NCBI RefSeq assembly: GCF_024298965.1
Contig: NZ_CP085193.1
Location: 2,542,001-2,606,000 of the forward strand
From: Streptomyces rapamycinicus NRRL 5491
GTDB lineage: Bacteria; Actinomycetota; Actinomycetes; Streptomycetales; Streptomycetaceae
Reading direction: 5' to 3'
DNA: 64,000 nt
Numbering within the stretch: position 1 is the stretch's first letter; every line of letters begins with the position of its first letter. Shown here piece by piece: positions 26,339 through 40,196 of this stretch. The position numbers and the translations under genes are program-made. The notes beneath the pieces are model-generated. The model saw nothing but the letters and a program-made list of their open reading frames with translations. It was not told where the DNA came from and searched no databases.

Positions 26339-27958
26339 TCACAGCGGATCGAGGCACAGTTCCCGGCCCTCCGGGGCCGGCTCGATCCCCAGGGCCCGCA
26401 GCCGGTCCAGCTGGGTCCGCATGGCGTGCGCGCCCTCGTCCGGATCGGTGAAGTCGCGCGGTGCCATGGCGAGCAGTTCCAGGCTCTTCTCGACGGCGAG
26501 GTTGGTCTTGCGGTCGTGCTGCGGCAGCAGCCAGTGCTGGTAGTTGTGCTGCCAGAACTTCAGCACCGCACGGTCGTTGGCCCGCCGGACCTTGTCCAGG
26601 GTCTCGGTGAGCAGTTCGCCCGCCCGGACGCTGTCCATGCCGATGTGCGACCAGGGGGAGCCCGGGTCATTGGGGTCGTCGGCCTCGATCCGGAACTTCT
26701 CCCGGTCCTGCCACATCGGCATGTTCTCGTCGGTGATGGTGAACCGGGCCATGGAGAAGTGGCCGATGTACTCCTCGATCAGATAGTCCTGGGTGTCCTG
26801 GAACATCTCGGGGGTCTCCCCCGGATACCCGACGATGAACAGGCCATAGGTGTTGATCTCGCTACGACCGAGCAGATCGTGGGCCTTGCGGTTCTGCCTC
26901 ACCGAGACCCGCTTGCTCATGTTCTTCAGGGTCTGGTCGTTCATGGACTCGAAGCCCACATGGATCTGGAAGCAGTGGGCCGCCTCCAGACCAGCCACCA
27001 CCGCCTCCGAGTTCAGTGTGTTGGCCCTGCTGAAGCCCTCCCAGACCGGGATGCCGGAACCGGGCAGAATCTCCAGCAGCTCGCGGAAACGGACCGGCGG
27101 GATGGTGAACGTGGAATCCATCGCGTACATCATTTCGGCGCCGTTGTCCGTGGCATAGCGGACCCAGTCGTCCCGGATCTTCTCCGCCGACTTGTACCGC
27201 CATTTCGGCGAGGCCGCGGGGAAGGAACAGAACTTGCAGTCGAAGGGACAGCCGCGCATCGACTCGTAGGGCACCACCGCGGCCCGTCCGGAGAGGCTGG
27301 GCGACGGGAACGCGTCGAGATCCACGTACTCCACCGGATTGACCCGGATCCGCTCCCCGTCCCGCCAGACGACGTTGGGGACCGCCTCCAGGCTCTTGCC
27401 CGCGGCCACGGTGTCCAGCGTCATGGGCAGCGCGACCTCGCCGTCGCCACGCACCACCGCGACGATTTCCGGGTGGTCGCGCAGGGCCATCATGAACTTG
27501 AGGTTGGTGAACTGGCCGCCGGCCACGATGCCGACGCCGGGCAGGTTCTCCCTGATCCAGCCGACCGCCCGGTCCAGGATCGGCTCGTTCCAGATGTACG
27601 TCGTCGACAGCAGCACCAGGTCGACGTCACCGGTCGGCACCCGCGCCTCGCCGGTCCACACGTCCGCCAGATCCACCCGGACGAAATCGTAACCGCCGGT
27701 CTCCAGAATCGAGTGGAGCGTCACCGTGGTCAGATGCGGTCCCGCCGCCGCCCGGGGACGCAGCAGTCCGTACTGCCGGCCCGACCACTCGAAGCCGAAC
27801 CGGTCGAGCCGCAGCCCCCGGTGTCCGGCACGGCGGAGCATTTCCCGGCCGAGCTCGCTCGGGCTTGCCCCGAAGAGCGTCCCGGCCATGTACGGGGAGT
27901 TGAAGTGCGTCGGACCGAGTTCTCCGGGGCCGAGCCCGCTCAGTAACAAGAAACGCAT
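26339..27958 (-). CDS. B12-binding radical SAM methylase, candidate thiazoline C-methylase
   Basis: This 539-residue protein has a cobalamin-binding-type alpha/beta domain at about 60-190 (DVDLVLLSTTYIWNEPILDRA; VGIVAGGQFTN). A radical SAM barrel follows with CPFDCKFC, giving Cys237, Cys241 and Cys244 for the 4Fe-4S cluster. A GGE-like region (EFVEGISV is absent here) is not obvious. The segment GYPGETPEMFQDT is typical of class B enzymes. The start ATG follows AGGAA at ten bases. Codon 5 is TTA. A homologous enzyme in watasemycin biosynthesis in Streptomyces venezuelae C-methylates a thiazoline ring, and this cluster has the same salicylate/Cys/Cys logic. The predicted substrate is the second thiazoline ring on a carrier protein. 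Confidence 0.88.
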   Translation of the reverse strand: MRFLLLSGLGPGELGPTHFNSPYMAGTLFGASPSELGREMLRRAGHRGLRLDRFGFEWSGRQYGLLRPRAAAGPHLTTVTLHSILETGGYDFVRVDLADVWTGEARVPTGDVDLVLLSTTYIWNEPILDRAVGWIRENLPGVGIVAGGQFTNLKFMMALRDHPEIVAVVRGDGEVALPMTLDTVAAGKSLEAVPNVVWRDGERIRVNPVEYVDLDAFPSPSLSGRAAVVPYESMRGCPFDCKFCSFPAASPKWRYKSAEKIRDDWVRYATDNGAEMMYAMDSTFTIPPVRFRELLEILPGSGIPVWEGFSRANTLNSEAVVAGLEAAHCFQIHVGFESMNDQTLKNMSKRVSVRQNRKAHDLLGRSEINTYGLFIVGYPGETPEMFQDTQDYLIEEYIGHFSMARFTITDENMPMWQDREKFRIEADDPNDPGSPWSHIGMDSVRAGELLTETLDKVRRANDRAVLKFWQHNYQHWLLPQHDRKTNLAVEKSLELLAMAPRDFTDPDEGAHAMRTQLDRLRALGIEPAPEGRELCLDPL

Positions 27959-28077
27959 GAAGAGCCCATTCCTGTGAGGACATCGGATGGGGATGCGAGG
28001 GCCGGCCTCATCAGGACCGCCCGTTGAGAAGAATCGTGACAGGCCGCTCTGTACGAATTCTGGCCGTCGCCGCGGGC

Positions 28078-28470
28078 TCAGTGGCCGTGGCGCTGTTCCA
28101 CCAGAGTCCCCTCGGCCCGCAGTACCACCACCATTTCGGTGGGCGCCTCCAGCTCCACCCGGTGCCAGGCCTCCGACGGCACGACGAAGGCCTCTCCCGC
28201 ACCGATGCGGGCCCGCAGCTCGCCATCGGCGTCCTCCGTGCCGCCCCTGCGGTAGTAGATCCGCAGCGCGCCGGACAGCACGCACATCACCTCGTCCCCG
28301 TCGGGATGCCGCATCCAGTTGGCCGCGGACTTCAGGTCCGCCGTCGTCTCGGCACGCATGGCCACGGCCGTCCAGCCGTCCAGGTCGGGGCGCATGGCGA
28401 ACTCCTCGGCGGCGACTGTGCCGTCGTGACGCAGCCGGAACATGGAGGAGAAGAGTTCTACGGCAGACAT
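28078..28470 (-). CDS. Small cupin-domain protein
   Basis: This 130-residue single-domain cupin has motif 1 in WMRHPDGDEVMCVLSGALRIYY, which loses the first of the usual two metal His residues (HPDGDE, giving His plus Glu). Motif 2 is GEAFVVPSEAWHRVELEAPTE, with one His. Metal ligands may therefore be His/Glu/His. There is no signal peptide. It lies between the reductase and the radical SAM gene, on the same strand, with gaps of about 115 bp each side. Its function is unknown. A role in handling a thiazoline intermediate, in metal sensing, or as a small epimerase/dioxygenase are all possible. The start ATG follows GAGAGG at nine bases. Confidence 0.8.
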   Translation of the reverse strand: MSAVELFSSMFRLRHDGTVAAEEFAMRPDLDGWTAVAMRAETTADLKSAANWMRHPDGDEVMCVLSGALRIYYRRGGTEDADGELRARIGAGEAFVVPSEAWHRVELEAPTEMVVVLRAEGTLVEQRHGH

Positions 28471-28585
28471 GACGAATCCTCTCGGAGGGGCTTGTGCGGC
28501 GAACGCGCCCGTACGGGCTACCGGATGGTGGCAGGCCCGACTGGACGGAGTCTGTACACGCCATCGGCGCCCGCCGCGTGCCGCG

Positions 28586-29703
28586 TCACAGGACGCCCTC
28601 CTCCTCCGCCTGGTGAGCGGGGGCCGGGCCCGGTGCCGCGTCCCCGCCCTCCTCGGCCACCACGACACCGGGGACAACCGCACGCAGCCGGTCCACCACC
28701 CGCCTGGGCGAGAGCACCCCGGCCGCCCGGTGCACCCCGGCGGGCACCCTCCCGTCACACACCTCCGCGACCGCGAACGCGCCCACCTCGCCGGTCAGTT
28801 CGGACCCATCCCCGCCCCGGATCAGCACGGCACGACGCACCGCCGCTCCGCCGTGCCCGACGCCGTCCAGACTGCCCCACAGCACGTGGTACGGCGTGCG
28901 CCCGGCCGCGTCCAGGGCGCCTGCCCTCACCAGCTCGGCGGCGTGGGAGTCCAGATCCCGCCCGGTGCCGCGGCGCGCCCGGTTCAGGACTTCGAGCAGA
29001 GCGCGGCCGTCGAAGGCGTTGTACCAGCGCGTCTCCTCCAGCCCCAGCGCCCCGGCCCGCTCGGCCACTTCGGAGGTGAGGAAGGGAACCGCCGTCAACG
29101 GCCGGGGCAGGCCCGGGATCCGGAAGTCCTCGTCGGTGCCCAGTGCGCCGGGCACCACCCGGCCGCGCCAGAGCCCCATCGGCACGCCGTATCCGCGGTC
29201 CAGGCTCAGCAGGTAGTCGAGGGCACCCGTATGGGTGAGCGCGCCCAGCCCGGCGTACGCGCCGGTGAACCGCAGCGGTCGGGCCATCGACCCGGCGAGC
29301 AGACCGGGCAGCAGCCCGGACAGACCCGGCACCAGCCCCGCCGACAACACCGCGGTGCGTGACCCGGCCGGTGCGGGGGCCGTGCCGTCGTCCATCACGT
29401 CCACGTAGTCCGCGCCCTGGGCGAACGCCGCACGCCGGACCCTGTCCAGCAACAGATAGGCGGGACCGGAGCAGTTGAGCACCGCGCGGCAGCCCGCGGC
29501 GAACGCCGCGAGGCTCCGCTCGTCCCGGGCGTCCACCGCCGTGGCCCGCGCCACCGGGCCCAGCTCGGCCGCGAGCCCCCGGGCCGACTCGGGGTCACGA
29601 CCGCCCAGCCGCAGCCGGAAGCGGCCCTCGGCGGCCAGCCGACGGGCGGCGACCGTACCCACCTCGCCATAGGCGCCCAGGATGCCGATCAGCGGCGCGG
29701 CCA

Positions 29704-29704
<1 letters not shown>
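28586..29704 (-). CDS. Saccharopine-dehydrogenase-like NAD(P)-dependent reductase
   Basis: This 372-residue protein opens with a Rossmann motif GILGAYGEVG at residues 7-16. DARDERSLAAFAAGCRAVLNCSGP and ADYVDVMDDG follow, the pattern of the saccharopine dehydrogenase / trans-acting reductase family. Its ATG overlaps the NRPS stop by one base (TGATG), so the two are translationally coupled. In pyochelin and yersiniabactin pathways a Gfo/Idh-type thiazolinyl imine reductase (PchG/YbtU) reduces one ring. None is present here, so this protein is the best candidate for that step. The family assignment is clear; the role is inference. The C-terminal 20 residues are low-complexity (Pro/Ala/Glu). Confidence 0.82.
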
Positions 29705-35259
<5,555 letters not shown>

Positions 35260-35442
35260 GCCGCTGCCCCCTCGTGCACACTCGTGCCGGTATCCCGGAA
35301 CCGATGTACGGCGACCGCCAGCCTCGCACCTGTCGACTGCCGATATTCTGGATGCCATCAGCCGGGGTGAGGGAGGTCGCGCCGCCGTGTGACGGGGCCC
35401 GGTGGTCGGCCGTGAGGGATGAGGGATACCCGGGGGCTCGGC

Positions 35443-36879
35443 TCAGCGGATGCCCAGTTCCTTCAGCACCCGCCGCTGGGCGGCGGTGGGCTTGGCCGGG
35501 AAGTAGAGGTAGCAGACGCCGCCGGTGCCCGAGACCACCTTGCCGTCGGCGTTGTACCGCTTCGTCCGCAGCCAGATGTTCTCCCACTGCCGCCGCTTGT
35601 AGATGTGGCGGACCGCCTCGTTGGTTGCCGAGGCCGGGTCGTTGGCGATGACGTCGCCTTCCGCCGTGAAGCCGATGACGGTCATCAGATGGCCCGAGGT
35701 GCCGTACCCCGCGCCGTCCAGTTCGGTCTTGAGGAAGGACTGCGAGGTGATCAGCGGAATGCCGGCCTCGATCAGCTTCTCGGCGTCGGTGAGCGAGCCG
35801 AGCCGGGTGACCACGCCCTGGAGATCGCGGTAGGTGGCGGCGTAGGCGGCGTTGAACGGCCAGTTGCCGCAGCCCTCGTACTGGTAGTCGAAGGTGGACC
35901 GGGCGGCGTGGCAGACCTGCGGATCGGCGTAGTCCGGGTTGACCCAGGCGAGGTCCTTCGCGGAGGGCTTGCGGCCCCAGTACTCGATGATCATCTGCGA
36001 GGAGGTGGGGCTGCACCATGCCTCGCCGCCGTTGTCGTACTCCGGGTACTGGCCCTTGTGGATCTCCTGTGAATAGCGCGGTACGACGAGTTCGCGCCCC
36101 TTGGCCAGGCTCGGCGTGGAGGCGGGCACCTCGAACCGGTCGGGGACGTCCGAGCCCATCGCGCCGACCCGCCACACCGTGGGCGTGAGCGTGGTGCCGG
36201 GCTTGCGGTGGAGGGTGAGCCGCACCTGGTACTTCGCGAGCCGCAGCCCGCTCGCCGGGTCGTCGATGGAGAAGGTGTCGGTCCACACCGAGCTCTTGTC
36301 GTCGCTCTGGTCGTCCACCGAGGTGCGCCGGATGGAGGAGGCGCCGTCGTCGGAGGCCCAGCGGCCCATCACGTACCAGGGGGTCGCGGAGCCGTCGGTG
36401 TAGGTGCCCTTGAGCTCGATCTGGACCCAGGTGCCCGCCGGGGTGCGGGCGTTCCAGGAGACGATGGCCTCGGTCGCGGGCACGGAGAGGGTGCGCACCG
36501 GGGAGGTCCAGGTGGCGTACTCCCAGGCGGCCTTGGTGCCGGTGTGCGGATCGGTGTAGTCCACGCTGCCCAGTGGGCGGGAGATGACGATGCCGGGGCG
36601 GGCGCCGGACTCGGCGCGGACGCCCTTGGCTGCACCGGCCAGCCAGTCGGCGTGGCTGGTCCAGCCGTGGTACTCGGCGATCCGCTCGGCCTTCGGGCCC
36701 GCCGGGGCGGCGGCGTCCCCAGAGGCTTGTTTCGCGGCGTGGGCCGGGTGGGCCGTCCCGGGGGCCGGGCGGGCCGTTCCGGCGGCCGCGGCGGCTGTCG
36801 TGGTGACGGCGGCGGCGCCCGCGACGCCGAGGGCGGCGGCGAGCACGGAGCGGCGGGGCGTGGATCCAGATCTGGTCAT
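35443..36879 (-). CDS. Secreted C39-family-like cysteine peptidase
   Basis: This 478-residue protein has a Tat-type signal: twin Arg at 9-10 followed by SVLAAALGVAGAAAV and an Ala-rich cleavage region near 30-50. The C-terminal domain keeps a papain-like triad: Cys289 in GEAWCSPTS, His397 in SGHLMTVIGF, and Asn413/Asp414 in ANDPAS. The N-terminal 100-280 region resembles a beta-sandwich rather than a known catalytic unit. Paired cysteines (QVCHAARS; YEGCGNW) suggest disulfides outside the cell. The substrate is unknown. The start ATG sits behind GGGGGAA. It marks the return to core genes right of the siderophore cluster. Confidence 0.85.
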   Translation of the reverse strand: MTRSGSTPRRSVLAAALGVAGAAAVTTTAAAAAGTARPAPGTAHPAHAAKQASGDAAAPAGPKAERIAEYHGWTSHADWLAGAAKGVRAESGARPGIVISRPLGSVDYTDPHTGTKAAWEYATWTSPVRTLSVPATEAIVSWNARTPAGTWVQIELKGTYTDGSATPWYVMGRWASDDGASSIRRTSVDDQSDDKSSVWTDTFSIDDPASGLRLAKYQVRLTLHRKPGTTLTPTVWRVGAMGSDVPDRFEVPASTPSLAKGRELVVPRYSQEIHKGQYPEYDNGGEAWCSPTSSQMIIEYWGRKPSAKDLAWVNPDYADPQVCHAARSTFDYQYEGCGNWPFNAAYAATYRDLQGVVTRLGSLTDAEKLIEAGIPLITSQSFLKTELDGAGYGTSGHLMTVIGFTAEGDVIANDPASATNEAVRHIYKRRQWENIWLRTKRYNADGKVVSGTGGVCYLYFPAKPTAAQRRVLKELGIR

Positions 36880-36997
36880 GCGGGGTTCCCCCAGTCGTCG
36901 TGCGGTCCAGTGGGCGGCGGGTGCGCGACAGTCGCACAACTATGGCCGCTGCGAGTGGTCTCAGGCCAGTGATTCCCCCGGCGCCCGCTCCATCAAT

Positions 36998-37013
36998 ATT
37001 GGTGTGAACCAAT
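36998..37013. promoter_or_regulatory. Inverted repeat ATTGGT-GTGA-ACCAAT (GntR/HutC-like site)
   Basis: A perfect 6-bp inverted repeat with a 4-base spacer sits in the divergent promoter region between the C39 peptidase and the P-loop kinase gene. It matches the TGGT-N4-ACCA form bound by HutC-type GntR regulators such as DasR, but only partly matches the DasR consensus. Confidence 0.4.
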
Positions 37014-37051
37014 GGAGTGAACGAGCCCGAAGGGCCGTATGGTGGTTCCCG

Positions 37052-37681
37052 ATGCGAACTTACCGACCGGTTGGCAGCCTGGACGCGCTGGCGCGGCGCC
37101 TGTGTGCGCTGCCGCCGTCCTGCGGGCCGGTCCGGCTGGTCGCGGTGGACGGCCACGCGGGCTCCGGGAAGACCACCTTCGCCGGGCGGCTGGCCGAGGC
37201 GCTCGGCGGCGCCCCCGTGCTGCACACGGATGACTTCGCCACCCATGAGGAGCTCTTCGGCTGGGCCGGGCGGCTGCACACCCACGTCCTCGCCCCGCTG
37301 GCCCGGGGCACGGCCGTGCGGTACGCCCCGTACGACTGGGTGGAGCGCCGCTTCGCCACCGCCCGGCGGCGGCTGGACCCCGCGCCGGTGGTGCTGCTGG
37401 AGGGGGTGGGCAGCGGCCGCCGCGCGATGCGCCCGCGGCTGGCGCAGCTGTTGTGGATGGATCTGCCCGAGCGGGACTCCTGGCGGCGCGGTCAGCTGCG
37501 GGACGGCCCGGGGATGTCCGCATTCTGGGACGGGTGGCTGCCCGCCGAGCGTGCGCATTTCGCCGCCGATCCGTCCCGTCCGTACGCAGGAGCCTTGGTA
37601 CAGCAGGGGAAGGAGGGGTATGAGGTGCTACCGGGACCCGCGGCTACCGACGGAAACACCCCCTGGCCTCACACAGCGTGA
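37052..37681 (+). CDS. Uridine-kinase-like P-loop NTPase
   Basis: This 209-residue protein has Walker A GHAGSGKT at 34-41. The segment VLHTDDFATHEELFGW is where uridine kinases bind base and ribose, with Asp at the phosphate-acceptor region. It also has LLEGVGSGRRAMRP and the lid-like ERDSWRRGQLRDGP. Length and order fit the actinobacterial uridine kinase-like group of unknown exact substrate. The ATG at 37052 has only a weak upstream purine run, so the start is not certain. It is divergent from the C39 gene. The protein end (PGPAATDGNTPWPHTA) looks unstructured. Confidence 0.8.
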   Translation: MRTYRPVGSLDALARRLCALPPSCGPVRLVAVDGHAGSGKTTFAGRLAEALGGAPVLHTDDFATHEELFGWAGRLHTHVLAPLARGTAVRYAPYDWVERRFATARRRLDPAPVVLLEGVGSGRRAMRPRLAQLLWMDLPERDSWRRGQLRDGPGMSAFWDGWLPAERAHFAADPSRPYAGALVQQGKEGYEVLPGPAATDGNTPWPHTA

Positions 37682-37743
37682 GCCCATGCCCCCGACCGGG
37701 CCTGACGCCGCCGCCCGAGGCATGACGCGTACTCCAACTCGGC

Positions 37744-37850
37744 TTGACCTGGGGCCCATACAGGTCTTACGTTCTCAATGTGCGACTCGTACGAGTCGTC
37801 CCACAACGCGAAGCCCCCGGTTGTTCCCCCGTGATCGGGGGCTTCGTCCT
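37744..37850 (+). ncRNA. Candidate small RNA / attenuator: promoter, palindrome, terminator-like hairpin
   Basis: TTGACC at 37744-37749 and TACGTT at 37768-37773 (18-base spacer) form a good housekeeping promoter. A start near 37779 would open with the 16-bp palindrome CGACTCGTACGAGTCG (37783-37798). An 11-bp perfect stem follows (37809-37819 with 37836-37846). An 18-codon frame from the ATG at 37778 ends with TGA at 37832-37834, inside the loop and two bases before the right arm, as in transcription attenuators. The next gene (TPR-AAA ATPase) starts 230 bases on. Whether this is a leader peptide, a small RNA or simply a terminator for the kinase gene is not settled. Confidence 0.5.
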
Positions 37851-38080
37851 GTCTGGCGCCGGTTTTCCGCTGCTTTGCGCGGCCACTTGCTCACTCTGGG
37901 TGACGACCCGCCCCAGGCCTTGTGCGCCCCCTACACGCCCCCGCGCACACCCGTCCGGCCTTGTGTGATTGCGACGAACAACAGTGCGGCACCCTCGGCC
38001 CATACGAGTTGCGCAGGTACGATGCGAAAGGGGCAGTCGCCCCTGCGGCATCCACGGGGGCAGCGGTTGTGGGGGACGTG

Positions 38081-39970
38081 ATGAATTTCGGCACGCAGGG
38101 TTCGCACGCCCCGGCCGACCTCGCCTGGCTGCGAGCCGTCGATGCCTACACGATGGGCGCGTACGCACAGGCCGAGGAGGAGTTCCGGGCCGCCACCCGG
38201 CTCGATCCGGGAATGGCCGACGCCTGGCTCGGACTGCACGCGCTGCGGGCCGACACGGCGGCGGCGCTGCTGCGGATGTACCGGCACCGCGACCGCTTCG
38301 GCGAGCAGCGCGCCCGGCACCGCCGCACCCTCAACTCCTGGTACTGGCTGGGCTGGTGGGTCCAGCCCGTGCTGGAGACCAGCCGGGACCTGCTGCTCGC
38401 CCACGCCTCCCACTGGCTCGACGGCCGCCATGTGCCCGAGCTGGACCGGGCGCTGGCCGGCTGCCCTCCGGTGGAGGCCGATCCGCAGGCCCGCTTCCTG
38501 CACGCCTGCCGCGCCTATCTGGTCAAGGACTGGGAGCAGCTGGTCCGCCACACCGAGCCGCTGCTGGACGATCCGTTCCTGGGCATCGAGGCCGGTCTGT
38601 TCGCCGGGATGGCGCGGGTCCGGCTGGAGATGTACAGCCAGGCCGAACCGCTGCTCGCCGCCGCCTTAATGCGCTGTCGCAGCGAACAGCCCCAGCGCAA
38701 GGAGCTGCGCTACTGGCTCGCCCGCGCCCATGAGGGCACCGGGCGCAGCGCCGCCGCGCTCCCCCTCTACCGCGCGGTGCACCGCATCGACTCCACCTTC
38801 ATGGACACCTCGGCACGGCTGGCGGCGATAGCCGAGTCCGACGGTCTTGACGAGCCCGCGGACCTCGCCGCCGTAACGCTGGCCGGGGCCGGTGGCCAGG
38901 ACTCCACGGACGGCCGGGACGCCACCGCCGCCGACCCCGCCGACACGCTGTCCGACGGCCGCGATCCGCGCGCCGCGGCCGAGGGCCCCGAGGGCCCGCC
39001 GCTGATGGGCCCCGCCGTGATGGGCGCGGGCGGCACCCGCGACCGGGCCGGGCTGCCGGCCCAGCCCGGCCCCTCCGATCCGGTGCTGCTGGAGAGCGCG
39101 CTGCAGGAGCTGGAGCGCATGGTCGGCCTGGAGCCGGTCAAGCGGCAGGTCCGGGCGCTGTCGGCGCAGCTCCATATGGCGCGGCTGCGCGCCGGGCAGG
39201 GCCTGCCGGTCCAGCCGCCCAAGCGGCACTTCGTCTTCTCCGGGCCCTCCGGCACCGGCAAGACCACCGTGGCCCGCATCCTCGGCCGGGTCTTCTACGC
39301 CCTCGGGCTGCTCGGCGGCGACCATCTGGTGGAGGCCGGGCGGGCCGACCTGGTCGGCGAGTATCTGGGCCAGACGGCGGTGAAGGCCAATGAGCTGATC
39401 GACTCGGCGCTCGGCGGGGTGCTCTTCGTCGACGAGGCGTACAGCCTGTCCAACTCGGGCTACAGCAAGGGCGACGCGTACGGCGACGAGGCGCTTCAGG
39501 TGCTGCTCAAGCGGGCCGAGGACAACCGCGACCGGCTGGTGGTGATCCTCGCCGGCTACCCCGAGGGCATGGACCGGCTGCTGGCCGCCAACCCCGGCCT
39601 CGGCTCGCGCTTCACCACCCGCGTCGACTTCCCCAGCTACCGGCCGCTGGAGCTCACCCGGATCGGTGAGGTGCTGGCGGCGGAGAACGGGGACGTGTGG
39701 GACGAGGAGTCCGTGGAGGAGCTGCGCAGCATCAGCGGCCATGTGGTGGACCAGGGCTGGATCGACGAGCTGGGGAACGGGCGGTTCCTGCGCACGCTGT
39801 ACGAGAAGAGCTGCGCGTACCGGGATTTGCGGCTGTCCGGGTGGAGTGGCACTCCGACCCGGGATGACCTCGCCACGTTGCGGCTGCCGGATCTGATGCA
39901 GGCGTACGGGGAGGTTCTGTCGGGCCGCGGTCCCATGTACCGCGACCCGCAGGACCCGCCCCTGGGATAG
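38081..39970 (+). CDS. TPR - AAA ATPase (CbxX/CfqX, EccA-like)
   Basis: This 629-residue protein has an N-terminal TPR-like helical region (about 10-250), then a Gly/Ala/Asp-rich linker to about 335. The CbxX/CfqX-type AAA domain has Walker A GPSGTGKT at 388-395, Walker B GVLFVDEAYSL near 445-455 and the arginine-finger region GLGSRFTTRVDF. This layout equals the EccA ATPases of type VII secretion and related chaperone ATPases, but no ESX substrates or EccB-E genes are in the window. The ATG at 38081 is chosen by the GGGGG upstream and the start of the TPR fold; in-frame GTGs at 38069 and 38078 are alternatives. Codon 196 is TTA (38666-38668), unusual for a core gene. Confidence 0.88.
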   Translation: MNFGTQGSHAPADLAWLRAVDAYTMGAYAQAEEEFRAATRLDPGMADAWLGLHALRADTAAALLRMYRHRDRFGEQRARHRRTLNSWYWLGWWVQPVLETSRDLLLAHASHWLDGRHVPELDRALAGCPPVEADPQARFLHACRAYLVKDWEQLVRHTEPLLDDPFLGIEAGLFAGMARVRLEMYSQAEPLLAAALMRCRSEQPQRKELRYWLARAHEGTGRSAAALPLYRAVHRIDSTFMDTSARLAAIAESDGLDEPADLAAVTLAGAGGQDSTDGRDATAADPADTLSDGRDPRAAAEGPEGPPLMGPAVMGAGGTRDRAGLPAQPGPSDPVLLESALQELERMVGLEPVKRQVRALSAQLHMARLRAGQGLPVQPPKRHFVFSGPSGTGKTTVARILGRVFYALGLLGGDHLVEAGRADLVGEYLGQTAVKANELIDSALGGVLFVDEAYSLSNSGYSKGDAYGDEALQVLLKRAEDNRDRLVVILAGYPEGMDRLLAANPGLGSRFTTRVDFPSYRPLELTRIGEVLAAENGDVWDEESVEELRSISGHVVDQGWIDELGNGRFLRTLYEKSCAYRDLRLSGWSGTPTRDDLATLRLPDLMQAYGEVLSGRGPMYRDPQDPPLG

Positions 39971-40020
39971 CGGCGCGCGCCTGCGGCGGGCTTTCCCCGA
40001 CCCGCCCCTTCCCGAACCAT

Positions 40021-40132
40021 GGGGCTCCGCCCCCTGGACCCCCGGACGCCCTTCGGGCGTGTCCTCAATCGCCGGACGGGCTGAAATTCAGCCCGTCCGG
40101 CGATTGAGGACCGGGGTCCGGGGCGGAGCCCC
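40021..40132. terminator. Large nested inverted repeat between convergent genes (REP-like)
   Basis: Arms of 25 bp at 40061-40085 and 40087-40111 are perfectly complementary. Outside them GGGGCTCCGCCCC (40021-40033) pairs with GGGGCGGAGCCCC (40120-40132). It separates the AAA ATPase (+) and CNNM (-) genes. Related sequence occurs at 55690-55815. Confidence 0.85.
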
Positions 40133-40196
40133 GGCTGTGGGAAGGGGCAGGTAGGGAAGGGCCCTCCGCAGGCGCTACCGCAGCGCGACCGCGGGG

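Noticed and set aside
37922..38080. Upstream extension of the AAA ATPase gene to 37922
   Set aside because: The extra residues are low-complexity and overlap the presumed leader. The ATG at 38081 has a purine run and starts the TPR fold.
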